Shown here piece by piece: positions 43,400-55,586 of a stretch of DNA of 64,000 nucleotides (the first letter of the stretch is position 1; every line of letters starts with the position of its first letter). Below the pieces are notes generated by a model, which was not told where the DNA came from, did no database searches, and was given only the letters and a program-made list of their open reading frames with translations. Source of the stretch: Drechslerella dactyloides. Its lineage: Eukaryota > Ascomycota > Orbiliomycetes > Orbiliales > Orbiliaceae. Where the stretch lies: assembly GCA_020064725.1 (NCBI GenBank), contig JAGTWJ010000019.1, positions 4,650,001 through 4,714,000 of the forward strand, read 5' to 3'. A program made the translations under genes and the position numbers.

Positions 43400-45357
43400 T
43401 CAATCCGTGTAGCTAGTAGACCCTATCCCCGGCATCAGGGTTTCTTCCGCATTCTCCGCCTCCCGGATCAGCTCCTCTCGCTTGATCTTCTTCGCCTGTA
43501 TGTGGATGTACACCACCAGCGCCACGCCTACAACCACTGCCATCACCAACAGCATCATGTTCACCGGCAACGGGTTGTCGTGGAATACCCCATGCGTCAG
43601 CGCGTCGAGCCCGGACTGCACAAAGTTGAAGAATCCGGCCAAGCAGATGATCGTGCCGTAGACCTTGCCGAACGTCACAAATCCGAATACCTTGGCGGCA
43701 TAATCGCTGCACCGGAAAACAGAGTCAGCATCATGCCAAACAGCCACATGGGATTTCTCAAGGTGAACCTACGAGACGGTGGTGTAGTAGAGCGGCCTGT
43801 AGATGACAAACAAGACGACATTCGCGTACGCCGCCCACTTGAACGGCAATACGCCCAAAATGCCAATGACTGTGGCAGTTGTAACCAGCAGTCCGATAAT
43901 GAACGTCGTGCTCGTCCTATCGAGCAGGGCACCTATTCCACTATTAATATATGCACGTTGACGACCAAATTCCACACGAATGTAACCTACCAATAAACGG
44001 AACGGCTACGAGCCCGCCCAGCGGCAGCGCGATATCGAAAAAGTGGTTGATGCGCGAAGCCACCTCGTAGTCGTCGAGCATATACGTGTACTGCGCTCGG
44101 ATCGTTGCCACAAAGTAATTGATCCTAAGCATCTGAATTACCGTGAACAGCGTGATGAGGACAAACCACCAGCTCATGATCTGTTCCCGCGCGCTCCTGC
44201 CGTGCATGGCGCCCCAGACACCGGAGATATCCCGCTTCACCTCCTCACGCTTCTGGTGGCGCTCGCCACCCTTCGGACCCAGCAAGAGATCAATCTCGCT
44301 AGCGACGGACGCACGGCGTTCCTCCTGCACTGAGTTCCGCACAGCCTCAGGCAGCTCGTCGTCCGAGTCGTGGAATTGCTCCTCCTCGACCATATGCACC
44401 AGCTCTCCCACAGTCTTGTACGACTCCCGCGGCATGACGAATATCTGGGTGAGGAAGGTGAATATCGGGACGATGAGATACACGAAGAAGAACTTCTTCG
44501 GCCCGAAAGTCTTCCCGCTAGCCGAGTAGATAAGGCGGTAGATGAGAAAGACGGCCGAGGAGGCATCGAAGGCGCCGGTGAGTAATGACAAGATGAACCC
44601 GCTGTTGCTGGGGAAGGTGTTCGACAGCTGGAACGAGGAAATGAAGACGAAGGGGCCGCCGAGGGCGAGGAAGAGATATCCGGGTATGTATGCTATGCAA
44701 TCGTTAGCCATATCAACTCCAAATTTGTCTGTGGGAGTCCATCGGCCCTACCATCGAACGAAAGCTCCTTGGCGAACGCAAGAAGCAGACAGCCGGCAGC
44801 AAAGAAGGCAGCTCCAATAATGCCACTGATCCGTGGCCCGTACTTGTCCAGTATCGTGCCCACCGGCAGCGCGCAGACCTACGATACACCATAAATCAGT
44901 CTCGGACCACCTAAAAATTCTACAAGACGGCCCCCAGTTCGGATCCACATACGTTCGTCGCGACAGCCGCGCAGGTGAACATGAAGTTCAGGCTGTGCAC
45001 CGAATCCCATCAGCATGAGACTTCACCAACCCCCTCTAATATCGACACCCGGAGCCCAAACGTACTGCAGCTCCTGCCCAAAGCACACCCTCTTCCCTTT
45101 GTCGATTTCCTCACGCGTGCACCGGTCGCGGTAGACGCCCTCCGAAATCATCACGGGCTTGATCGCTGCAGCAGAGTTCAACATTCCTCGTCAGCGGTCC
45201 GTCTTCAGTGGTCACGTGGGGGTGACGACATGTACGTAATGGTGTGCTCACCGGCATATCCAAACACGACACCCGCGCTGAGCAAGCAGTAAATTGTCGC
45301 GAGGGCGACCTGCAGCTTCCGCGTCCGCCTGGGGACTTCAAAGGCGCCGATGGTCAT
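43400..45357 (-). CDS. MFS transporter, Fmp42 / SLC43 (large neutral amino-acid) type
   Basis: Model: complement(join(43400..43706,43773..43932,43991..44692,44752..44878,44953..44992,45066..45165,45252..45357)), 513 aa, seven exons, every junction in phase. First helix LQVALATIYCLLSAGVVFGYA, then a lumenal loop with two Cys (DRCTREEIDKGKRVCFG). The helix-2 block LNFMFTCAAVATNVCALPVGTILDKYGPR contains the MFS motif A-like G-x3-D-(R/K)-x-G-P-R. Helices 3-6 follow, then a long cytosolic loop (about 200 residues after the start, acidic then basic: EEEQFHDSDDELPEAV, KGGERHQKREEVKRD), and helices 7-12 down to VMAVVVGVALVVYIHI. Both N- and C-terminal tails are short. Fmp42-like proteins are found in yeast mitochondrial/vacuolar fractions and resemble the LAT3 amino-acid transporters; the substrate is inferred only. 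Confidence 0.9.
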
Positions 45358-46420
45358 CGTGGCGGGCGTCAGTCGTCCTCGTGCGGTCCGGGGAAAACGG
45401 CGGGCGGGAGGCGTAGATGGGGCGGCAGCGGACGCGAGGGAGGATATCGATAGCAGGAGAGAATATCGCTATACCGGCGTCGTCACCGCATCCACTGAAG
45501 ACGTGCAGGCTGCATGCGCTGGATCCCGTCCGGTGCAGCAGGGCGAGGGCGAGAGCGAGGGCAGGATGATAAGAAGAAGAAGAGGGAGCGGTGAGGAGGA
45601 GCGAGGAGGAGGAGGCGGGAGGAATGCATAGTATTCTGCGGCCTGCTATTATTATAGCTGGAAATTAACCCGGCCCGGCCAAAATGGACCCCCATCCAGA
45701 ACCTCACCTCGCCATCGTCAAACAACCTTCACAACCAACTACCACCAATCCAACCAACCAACCACATCTTCGTACACCTTGTACTCGGCGGAATAATAGC
45801 CTCCCTGCATCTGCATATCCTCCTCTGCATGCACAAGTACCAGTACCACCCTGCCGTGCGTCTGCCCTCCGGCGGGGCTGTCGGTGCTACAGGCCAGACG
45901 TCCAAGTAAGCCTAAGCGAGGACTCCACACCGCAGCCGGGATTCTATCCAGAAGGTGCATCAGCGTCCGATACGCTATCCTCCATCAAAGCTAGCCACAG
46001 CCGGCTCGTCGTCGGCGGCCAGACGGCTAAAGAAGCTGGAGCATCAAATCTCGTACAGAACTTTAACCCCGGAATCGTCCGCCTGCGTGAGAAAAAGTGA
46101 TCATGAGGCCGGCGAGCTGGCAAGCTGACTAGAGATCCAGACTCGCGGTGCCAGAGCTCTGCGAGTACGAGGAGAGAGAAAAATTTTCATTCTCCCACGC
46201 GGCTGATTGAAGGTATTTAGACTATCCGGATCGAGATTAACGACCTTCCTGCTCGCCTTCGGTCGTCTCTATCGCCGACGACTGAAGCCGAAGACCAGGG
46301 TAGACGTCACGTGTCCGCCACCCCGCAAACCCTCGCTCCAACCTCATCCCTACCATCACGACATCCATCTCCCCACCAACTATCCGCTTACAACAGAAAG
46401 CACCCCCATCTGCCGCAACC
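45358..46420. other. Divergent promoter region, MFS (-) / Vps22 (+)
   Basis: 1.06 kb. GC-rich, purine-biased 300 bp next to the transporter, then a mixed region. A 138-codon + open frame at 45684-46100 is rich in Pro/Ser and resembles nothing I know. Confidence 0.45.
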
Positions 46421-47179
46421 ATGCGCCGCCGAGTCGGCCTCGCAGCCCTGGACCGCCGCGTCCAGGACGCAAACCACTGGTCCACCCATGGCGCCGCCCT
46501 CCGCCGCGCCCACACCGAGCACCTCACAACCCAGCTCTCAGTCTTCCAAGCCGCCCTCTCCTCCTTCGCAAAGCAATACGCACCCGACATCCGCTCCAAC
46601 CCCCGCTTCCGCTCCGAGTTCGCCCGCATGTGCACCACCATCGGCGTCGACCCGCTCGCCGCCTCTGCCAACCGCCGCGACGGCGGCAACATGTGGGCCG
46701 CGCTGCTCGGCTCCTCCGTCAACGACTTCTACTTTGAGCTCGCCGTCAAATGCGTCGAGGTCTGCCGGGACACGCGCGCGCAGAACGGCGGCCTCATTAG
46801 CGTCCGCGACGTCCGCGACGTGATACTCCGACGGGATAAAGCGGCGGGCGGAGGTGGCGGCGGTCTCGACATATCCGAGGACGACGTCGTGCGCGCGGTC
46901 GAGTGTCTGAAACCGCTCGGGTCGGGCTTCGAGCTCGTCGCCATCGGGAAGACGCAGATGATCCGCTCGGTGCCGAAGGAGCTGAACAAGGACCAGAGCA
47001 AGGTGCTCGAGGTGATCCAGGTGCTCGGGTTCGTGACCATCCCCGTGCTTGTGGATAACCTAGGTTGGATAGCACCGCGAGCACAGGCGGTAGTCGACGA
47101 CCTGCTGGCGGAGGCGTTCCTGTGGGTCGACGAGCACGAGGGCGAGACGAGCTTCTGGGCCCCTTGCTCTATGAGGTAG
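46421..47179 (+). CDS. vps22: ESCRT-II subunit Vps22/Snf8 (EAP30)
   Basis: Single exon, 252 aa, the family's usual size, starting MRRRVGLAALDRR. The N-terminal helix and coiled coil (HLTTQLSVFQAALSSFAKQYAPDIRSNPRFRSEFARMC) fit the EAP30 N-terminal segment. They are followed by DFYFELAVKCVEVCRDTRAQNGGLISVRDV and the two winged-helix domains: DISEDDVVRAVECLKPLGSGFELVAIG, MIRSVPKELNKDQSKVLEVIQVLGFVTI, and DNLGWIAPRAQAVVDDLLAEAFLWVDEH. Vps22 with Vps36 and two Vps25 forms ESCRT-II on endosomes, which recruits ESCRT-III for multivesicular-body formation; in filamentous fungi this pathway also supports PacC pH signalling. A Gly-rich linker (AAGGGGGGLD) between helices is a local expansion. Confidence 0.95.
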   Translation: MRRRVGLAALDRRVQDANHWSTHGAALRRAHTEHLTTQLSVFQAALSSFAKQYAPDIRSNPRFRSEFARMCTTIGVDPLAASANRRDGGNMWAALLGSSVNDFYFELAVKCVEVCRDTRAQNGGLISVRDVRDVILRRDKAAGGGGGGLDISEDDVVRAVECLKPLGSGFELVAIGKTQMIRSVPKELNKDQSKVLEVIQVLGFVTIPVLVDNLGWIAPRAQAVVDDLLAEAFLWVDEHEGETSFWAPCSMR

Positions 47180-48477
47180 GGCGCAGATTTACATCTACGT
47201 TCTTTATTGCTGTCGTATTTTGATGATACCCATGATGTTATGCATTTCGCGTCTATATAGAGCCGGCGTTGGCGGTGAAGTTCTTCGGAATCTACAATAT
47301 ATCTCTACAACAATATTTATTCTACAAGTAATACCATCCCATAGATGTAGCAGTGACTGAGTGTGTACGGTGAGTAGAGTATATTCGATCCCGGCGTCCA
47401 AGCCACACCCAGAAACCGAACCACGCGTGCACTTCCCTCTCAGCAAGCTTTCCTCGGATCCTTCTAAAAAAGACCCTCGAACTTCCACCCGTACCTGCAA
47501 TGCATGTCCAGATTATACACACGAAGGATAAGTATATACATAGTTAAACCTCTCTGTATATAAAGCAACGGCACTGTACAGGACGATTCCAAAGGGGTGC
47601 TTTTCCAGATCCCGATCCCATTTCTTTTATAACCAATCAACCGCTTGCACGCCGCGCGCGTTACATGTCGAAAACATAACAGGTATATAAGCACATACAA
47701 GAGTTCAAGCAGCAGCAGACAAGATCTTAAGAGTACGAGGAAGTAAATGAGGAACATAAATAGATAACCGTATACCGCTGGTTTGACTCCCATAATTGAA
47801 CGGAATTCAAGGAAAATCGTATTATTATACAACTTGAAAAAGAGCATTCTCGCAGGTTAACCGACGATATCGAAAGAAACAGAATTCAAACCCCGGCGAC
47901 TGAATTGAGCGAGTAAATAGACAAACTCATAACTGTACCGAATGCACGCACGGAAAGAACTGAATAGAAACGCAACTGCACATAGTAAACCCGCCGTATA
48001 AACCAAACCGTTGCAAACGACAAAAGAAAAAACTCAATAAAATTCAAGATTTCAATTGAACATATAAGAAATCAGAAAGAGATACCGAAGTAAATACCCA
48101 ACAGATCGAAACAGTGCCAACTAACCCAGACCGATAAACACAAACCCGAGAGAGAGCTAGCCCAAAACCGAGTGACTTTTAGATCGATTGATACCATATT
48201 GTCCAAGAAGATACTGCACAACAGCATGCATGCATGATCGATATCGGAAAGGAAAGAAAAAGAATATTAAACATCGTCGTCGCGCTCGCTCGGACGAGTG
48301 AGAAGAGATTCTGTATACGGTGTCTGCATGTGTAGAAAATTCGTGTCGGTCGTAAAGAGTAGAGTTGCAACGCCACATATCCTTCCTTCCTTCCTTCCCT
48401 GCTTCTTCAAACTTCCACCCGATATAATAGGTAATTTTCCCACCGGGATATAAGTGTATTTGATCACATGACCTCTT
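47180..48477. other. Convergent 3' interval
   Basis: 1.3 kb between the Vps22 gene (+) and the Zn2Cys6 factor (-). AT-rich, A-biased and stop-rich on both strands. Contains a CCTT run at 48381-48399. No gene or RNA seen. Confidence 0.5.
48381..48399 (+). repeat. TTCC microsatellite
   Basis: About five CCTT units, 80 bp past the minus-strand stop codon, in the 3' UTR side of the transcription-factor gene. Confidence 0.9.
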
Positions 48478-51400
48478 CTAGCCCTGCGGCCACTGATCGA
48501 AGAATCCGTCCTCCTGATTCCCGGCGTTAGTGTCGGAAAACAGATTGTCGAGACTGATGTTCCCGCCGAACAGGTCGGGAATTCCAGGGAACCCATTGAC
48601 GCTCAGCGACCCCATGCCCATGCCCATCCCGATCCCGAAGCCGAGCTCGCCCATCCCGAACGAACTCATGTCGAGCGGATTCGTCATCCAGTTCTCGTCC
48701 ACAGTGCCGTCGTACAGCGTGTTCACGTTCTCGATGCCCATGTTGCCAAAGTTGCCGCTGTCAATGTTCATCATGTTCGCGTTCGGCTGGTAGCCGTGGT
48801 TGCTGCCGCCTATCGAAGCCGCGTCTTCCGTCTTCGTCGTCGCCACGTCGCTGAGGATTTGCAGCGGCGTCGGCGCGTCGACCATGGTGTCGTTTGACGG
48901 CTGCGGGGTCTCCGCGCCGCCTGTACTGTGCGGTGTGGGGATGTGGATGCCGGATGAGGCGGACGCCGACGGCTCGCCTCCACTCGTTCGGAACTCTCCC
49001 GACGCCCGGGGAGTGTATTGTGGGCCGTCTGTCTTCTTCGCTTCGTTCCGAAAGCCGGGGCTCGGTGGGACGACGACGGACCCCCGCCGCGTGCCCTTGG
49101 AACCCATCCGTTTCTGGTACTGGTACCAGTGGTTGAGCATTGTTAGGATCATGTAGAATTTCGCCGCGGGTTTGCTCTTGTCGTCCGCCGAGGCGGCTTT
49201 GAGCAGGGCTAGAAGCTTCTCAAAGTACGAGTCGAGCTTCAGCTGCGGCTTATCGATCACCTTGCCGACTTCCGAGTTGGATGCCGACGCGGAGAAGAAT
49301 ATCTTGATCAGCAGGACGACCGAGTACGCCACTCGAGCGAAGAATAGGACGGGCAGACACCGCATTTCGTCGACGGTGAGCTGCAGGAAGCGGTCGAGCA
49401 GGCCGTGAGCGGAGGATAAACAGGTGAAGAGGGCGTTGATGTGTGTCTGAGTGAGCTGTGACAAGCCGGGCGGCGGCTTGACGGACTCTGGCTGGGCTAT
49501 CAGCTTTTCGGTCATGAATGGCATCCTAAAGTCGTCGACGGAATGGTCGCCGTGTAGCGCGACCTCGTGCATGAATAGCGATAGCGTGTGGCTCGCGAGC
49601 CGCACCGTCTTGGTCTCGAGTTCCGTCGGCAGGTTCTTCTCCCATTCTTCCAGCTGCCGTTCGAAGCCCTTGAGTGCGAACTGGATCCGGGTTTCCGCGA
49701 GGTTGACTTTGGCAACGGAATCCTCATAACCGAAGGCTATTCCGACTTCTTCGGTTATCCGCTGCAGTTTGACCCACTGACATATAATCTTGTCGTTGAT
49801 CGTCGCTTCGGGCGACTTTTCGATGAAATCGACGCATTCCCCGATGTACTCACTGTAGCGGAGAAGATTAGGTCGACGAAGGGACATCGCGAGACTGTGA
49901 TAACTCTCGTCAGTACAAATGATATAATGTGCCTTGAAATGGTGAATACTCACTTGGAACACATCCAGTAGCAGGTGAGGAACGTCCGTCTCGACTCGAT
50001 CGTCGATGGGTCCGGCAGCCACGTCCTCTTCCAGCCCTGCAGCTCGCGCGGGAAGTGCTTGTCCTTCTCACCAGAAGGCATGGGTACATGCATCATGATC
50101 TGTTGGATTTTGTGTAACCCGCCACAATCGTTCATCGATATCGGTCCTCCAGATCCGCCGGCACCACCGCCGGCACCGGGCATCCAGGGAATCCGCATGC
50201 GGCCGCTCCTCGACGGTTTGTTCAGTCCACAGTCGATAGCCATAACCGCGGCGATGTGCGTGAGTTGGTAGAACTTGAGCTCCTCAAACTGGTCCGGTGG
50301 GTAGTACCACAGCGTGGCAATGTTGATGACCTGGATGATCTCGAGATTCTTCTCCCCGCTGATGATAACACGATCCGCGATACCTCTCATCACCTCTTTA
50401 TTCAACAGCCGACTCAAATCAGCGTCGAATATCGACGACGCAGCCGCAAGTATGGCCAGAAACAGGAACGGTTTCATTTTTCGGACATCGGCGGCGGTAG
50501 TCCCGGCCGGAAATGTCACGGCAGGGAACAGCGGTGCGAGATTCTTGTTGTAGTGATCAAACATTTTTGTCGCTAGTTCCATCGAGAGGAGTTTCCTATC
50601 GATCACATCCTCGCCGGCTCCTTGTGCTGGAGAAGTGATAGAGCTGGGATCAGTCTCTGGTGTGGGCATTCTATGTCTTGTGTGCCGCGGGACTGCAAAC
50701 TGGGACTTTGGAGGAGCAGATGCGGATGACGGATAGTCCATCCTGGCGCCGAAAGTCGCTGAAGTCTCGGTCGACACATCTTCCATGTCGTGCGCCGAAC
50801 TGCTCCGCCGGCTCGCGATCGAGCCGGCATCCTTACTCATCAGTCTCTGGCGTTTAGGTTCAGACTCACGCAGTACATCGTGATCGCCACCCGTGGTGGC
50901 ATGGCCACCACTGAGGCCGTGGGAGGACCCTGTCCTACTGGCAGGGTATTTTCGATTTTTGGGTTCGTCGTCGGATTCGCTGTCGGTCCAGTCGCGAAAG
51001 GGCTCGTTTTCGCCTCGACGGCGGGCGTTCAGCGTCGCGGTGAGTCTGTTGATCTTTCGTTCGAGCTCGGCCACTCTGGAGTCCGTTCGCTTCTGTCGTT
51101 TCCTCGTTGGAACCGTGAAGATGCATTCACGGCGTGCCTTTGCACAACGACGGCAGCTACCTTCTGGGTTTGCCATGTCCGGCTCGCATCTGACCTTGAG
51201 GGAACGACAGGACTCGCAGGCCCTCGTTCTCTTCTGGTCTTGAGCTGAGGCTGCTGCCGTCGCTCCGGACGCAGGATTGCCAGAGTTTGAACCGGCACCA
51301 CCATGCTGACTGTCCGGAGTCGCGTGGGAGCTATGGACGGCCTCTGGCGAGACGCCAGCGTTAGAAGGCCGAAACGGCGTCGAGAAGCTCGCGATGGAGC

Positions 51401-51512
51401 GCGCCGTGCTCGCGGAGCCTGAACTCGGGCTCACGACGTCCGAAGCCTTCCTTGAGTCAGCACGGGAAGACGACCGTTCGCTGGTCGCGAACATGGCATC
51501 GTACCCTTGCAT
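48478..51512 (-). CDS. Zn2Cys6 (fungal binuclear cluster) transcription factor
   Basis: Model: complement(join(48478..49894,49954..51512)), 991 aa. The intron (GTGAGT...TCACAG, 59 nt) rejoins CSN-LAMSLRRPNLLRYSEY. The zinc cluster reads CESCRSLKVRC, then Cys-x2-Cys-x6-Cys after ten residues (C-X2-C-X6-C-X10-C-X2-C-X6-C), with basic residues and a coiled-coil dimerisation segment (DSRVAELERKINRLTATLNARRR) right after it. The middle carries a fungal-specific TF (MHR) domain (ATKMFDHYNKNLAPLFP, ILAAASSIFDADLSRLL). The C terminus is Gly/Asn/Met-rich, typical of activation regions. The regulated pathway cannot be read. Start: 51512 is the first ATG in this frame, but the frame stays open to 51731 without an ATG, so an upstream spliced start exon is possible. 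Confidence 0.85.
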
Positions 51513-54500
51513 GTCCTCGTCGCGATCCAGGAAGAAGGCGTGCCCGCCGCCCCGGAGAGTCCCGGGAGGGTCCTGGATGCGCAACACTCCAGAACCCTTG
51601 TTGGTGTTGCCGAATGATGCCGTGGTGAACGACGTCGGCGGGAGAGAAGAGGCAGGAGCGCACACCGACCGGAGGGGCTCTCGACGGATCGGAGGCCGTA
51701 GACAGGTCGGGACAACAGCGGACCCGGCGGGCTACACAGCTGCGGGCGGAATGGAATGGGGATGGCCCGGGCCTGATGGATCTGATAATCGGAAGGTGGC
51801 GATTATGTCAGCACGGACTGGTCTGCATTGGAATGATTAAAGACGGATGGCGGTGATAAGACAATCGAAGTTGCGAATAGTCGGAATAAGCTTCCTTGGA
51901 AATAATTTGGCGGTGTGGCGACAATAGCAAAACGGCGGATGAAGTAATCGAGACAAAAGAGAATGCGAACCGATTATATTATCACGCCGGCCCCGATCCC
52001 GCTGATTATATAAAAAAGCCGCAGCAGAACGTTGAACCAGCGGAAACAGGCCAGAACGAAAGGCTGCTTTGTTAGGCCCGTCCGAGTTCTGGGGGAAAGA
52101 CAACGTACGGGACGAAGAAGAAGAAAATTTGAAAAACCAAGTAACGTTCGTTCATGGGTGTCCGAATCCGAACAGCAGCAGAGACAAGGAAGCAACAGGC
52201 ATCTCACCTCAGAAAAGAAAAGAAGCGGTCTAACAAGAAAGAGGCTATCCAGGGACCGAGAAATGTTATGATTCACATCTGCAGACGCCGCCGCCGCAGC
52301 ACAGCAGCAGCACAGCACGGCGGGTGGATATAGTCGGAGTTTGAAGGCACTTAAATCCCCGACGCTCTCTCTCTTGCACCCGATCCCGGATACAAAAAGC
52401 TGCCAGAACGGGCGGGCCTGTTGGATGGGGATTCCGTTGCTGGTTTGGGCGCTGGCACTTGTTATAATTTAAGCATCGCCCTCCCAGAGCTTGTCCTCGA
52501 GCAGGTCTTCGGCGTCGCCTGCTTGTCACTATCGATCAACAGCGACGGGGCGGACTGCAGTACTCGTCGCTTAACTGATGAAGAAGCCCGGAGCAGTGTC
52601 TACCAATCGGCGACGAGAGCTAGCGACTTTTTCTCACATTAACGTTAGTCGGTGGCCGCCTGGGCTTATTACAGCAGATGAGAGCAGGAGGAGGAGAGTA
52701 CTTCGTACTCAGAAGAGAGCTCGAGGGGCTGGTCGATCTCGAATCCGGGCTGACTCACCAATCCGGGCTAACGCGAAGGATACCCTGAATCCCCGTTCGT
52801 TCGTTCTTTCTTTCTTTTTTTCTCCAGGCCGAATGAAATAACAATAGCACCGGCTTCGAAGAATACACGGCAGCGCGTTCGTTTGTTAGCTTGGGGGCAT
52901 GGCAGGCAGGCAGGCAGGCAGTGGGCGATGCACAATGGGAATGGACAAGGACAAGGCGAGTGCGAGGGACTGAATTCGAAAGAAACGGACAGGGAAAGAG
53001 ATAATCAGCGACAGCCTCAGTCGACTACATCACCAGTACCAGCACCGTCGACAGGCGAATGGAAGCATGAACGGTACAACTTGCAACGTATGGAGGATAG
53101 GCATCATGCATGAACCTCGGATGAAGGCTTCTGTCTGTTTCCTCCCCACGCGGGCCCAGAAGTGCTAAAGTGGGCTTGCGTTTTAAAAGGGGCGTGTGCA
53201 GTGCGGCCGCCCAAGTTGCGTTGCGTATGTAAGCACGCACGTCGGGCCTGCCTTCTAGCAGTGCTTCTAGCACACGATGAACGGGCGAGATGCCGCAGAT
53301 ACGACGAAAGAGAAGCCAACGGAGATGGAGATTATAATTACTTCTTGCTGGGGCCGTTGAATACACTCCTTAGACCCGAGTAGATTGCTGCTTCCCTTGC
53401 GGTTGTCGGTGCCGAAATGCGCCGTGCGGCTACGCAACTAGTGTCCAGGGCTTGTTCTTGTCTCGCGTGCTGGAAGCAGCCCGCCCTTCGATCAGTTGAC
53501 ATGCCTCGTCGGCCACAAGCGACGACTACGACGACAGACGACGAAGCAGCCGACGACGACGACCTGGTGCCACGGAAGTCACTTACGTACGCAACGTACC
53601 GGTTAATATACCCGGAGGTTTTCTTGGAGTATATTGCCTTAGGTGAATGCTTATTGTAGAGGTCTGAACGGACCGTAGGAACGACGATTCGTCGCACAAG
53701 AAAGCCACCGTTGCGTAAGCTATAAGCTGTCGAAGCGTCGTTTATCGTTCACTGACGGCCGAGAGAGTATTCTTTAGGATGGAGAAATCAACATGTACGC
53801 AAGCAAGGCTTACAGGCCTGCAACCGAACAAGGTCGAAAGATCGATCGGCTAGACGAGTCGAATCCTGAACTCAATCAAGCCCTACTCGGACATTCGCAG
53901 TCACGACATTCATTCTTACATGAGCATGCATTGCTCATGCTTGGACTGACGTTCGAACGCCATCGAAAACTTCCAATGCTCGATTCATTCGTCTGCAATT
54001 GATTCCTCTTCTCAGCCTAGCGTGGCTTCCCGGCTTACAAATGGACGCAGCAGCAGTGCGGAGCAGGGACCAGCATCTAACCAGCATCGAAACTATATTG
54101 CTTCTCTTGCACCTCCACTTGCAGCGGCACTTGGCGAATCTTATAGGCTGCCGAGCGCATGACGCTGCGCCGAATTGACATTGCCTGGGCATAATAACCG
54201 GGCCTTATGTACCGGAATGATCAGTGCACGATGGCAGCCATCAGTGCGTATATCGTGCACAGGATATCCAGCAGGACTTTTCCCAGCAGAGGGGCAAATG
54301 AGTGGCCTGCTTGATCTGATATTACTCCGTCGGTCGAACCTTCAGGACTTAAGAGCCCGGCCGAGCAACAATCAAGCTAGTTCGTTCGTGGGGCTTCATC
54401 GACCAGCTTCACGTTATCTGCCCACCCACGGAAGGGTACCGCCCAATGCAGGATGGAGCTGCAGCTATGTGCTTAATTAGCCAAGCTCGATGCTGCGTTT

Positions 54501-55058
54501 CGTTTAATCATGAACTTTCCCATACAGATGTCGCTCATGTGGCCCCATGAGCCATATGCATCCATGCACGCGGTGGTGGGAAATGTGCCCGACGGTAGGC
54601 GAGCTGCTGACATGAGAGGAACGAGGCTATCGGCCGGAATGTGGAGCCAGAACCGGTTCCGAAGTCCTGCAGGCGCTGGCTGCTTATTCACCCACGCTGG
54701 CCGGACGGGCGGTTTACGTAAGTAGCGTTCCAGAAACTGCTCCACTTCGGAGCAGATACCGAGGCAGGCTGTCTGGCCTTGCTTATGATGCACCCAGTCA
54801 CTTTCCAACCAACTTCGATCAGGATCCAGTTGTGGATAACAATGTGAATTCGTACGGGGTGGTGGTGTATTTTTGGGTCGACATAACGCCGCCGCGGTGC
54901 GTTTTAACGTTTTACGAGGGCATCCGGCTAGCGTGGGCTGCACAACCCGCGAAATTAAGATTGCGATTGAGCCTCCCTCACATCGTATCAGAATGCATCC
55001 CCACCATTCGTGAAACACCCACATCCACATCCACACACACACGCCGACACCTCTGCAA
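51513..55058. other. 3.5 kb gene-free interval, TF 5' side to PAC3 5' side
   Basis: Shared divergent 5' region. Holds a GGCA tetranucleotide run (52901-52921), CA/CAT-rich stretches just before 55059 and no convincing gene. Open frames up to about 190 codons (54473-55042, minus) lack family pattern. Long 5' flanks are common for fungal regulators. Confidence 0.5.
52901..52921 (+). repeat. GGCA microsatellite
   Basis: Five GGCA units and one extra base, non-coding. Confidence 0.9.
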
Positions 55059-55586
55059 ATGGCGTCAGCTACCTCCTCGGCGGCCGCGCAAGAGATTATG
55101 AACGCGTCAACTGGCTCTGCCGCGTCGCCGCCGGTACAACCTTCCAGGACGCCTTATCCCATCTTCTCGGCCACCAATTTTGCGTCGATCGCCGCCGTCC
55201 CCACGACCGCCACGGTTCTTGGCTTCGCAGACAAGATTGTCCTCACAATCTCCCAGTCAGGCCGCCTGTCGCAGTGGTTTCAGGTGCCCCTCGACGCTGC
55301 CCATCCGGCCTATCTGGAAGCAAAGAGCACTCGCGACGACGACGACGACGCTGACGACGGACTGCTACCCCTCACGCATCTTACTCCGAAGTGCTTACTG
55401 GGCGCCAGCACGCCGGATCGACAGGCCCAGGGCCAGCTGTATGCCGTCCAATTGGCCAGTTTGCTCGCCATGAAAAACATACGGGAGACGCGCACAGTGC
55501 TGGTCGGACTTGGGTTCGACGAGGCGGAGCATACGAGCGATGTGTTTCTGGAAACGCTGCAACTCGTCGGTAGTTGTCTGCCATGA
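55059..55586 (+). CDS. Proteasome assembly chaperone 3-like protein (PAC3 / Poc3 type)
   Basis: Single exon, 175 aa. The core matches the small PAC3 fold by order of segments: strand FADKIVLTISQSGRLSQWFQVPL, a disordered acidic insertion (about residues 90-98: DDDDDADDG), LTPKCLLGASTP, then YAVQLASLLAM, TRTVLVGLGF, and a C-terminal helix SDVFLETLQLVGSCL. Human PSMG3 has the same order (hydrophobic strand, KVLLG, LVAFVSQ, VLLAV, helix). PAC3 with PAC4 or yeast Poc4 helps assemble the 20S alpha ring in the cytosol. An N-terminal Ala/Ser/Pro-rich tail of about 40 residues is extra. Family is divergent, so the call rests on fold-like pattern only. Confidence 0.75.
   Translation: MASATSSAAAQEIMNASTGSAASPPVQPSRTPYPIFSATNFASIAAVPTTATVLGFADKIVLTISQSGRLSQWFQVPLDAAHPAYLEAKSTRDDDDDADDGLLPLTHLTPKCLLGASTPDRQAQGQLYAVQLASLLAMKNIRETRTVLVGLGFDEAEHTSDVFLETLQLVGSCLP

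Noticed and set aside
45684..46100. 138-codon + open frame upstream of the Vps22 gene
   Set aside because: Pro/Ser-rich, no splice or family support; the only intron that would fit is 30 nt, too short.
54473..55042. 189-codon minus open frame next to the PAC3-like gene
   Set aside because: No motif, Trp/Cys-biased composition, and it covers the probable promoter of PAC3; judged a chance frame.
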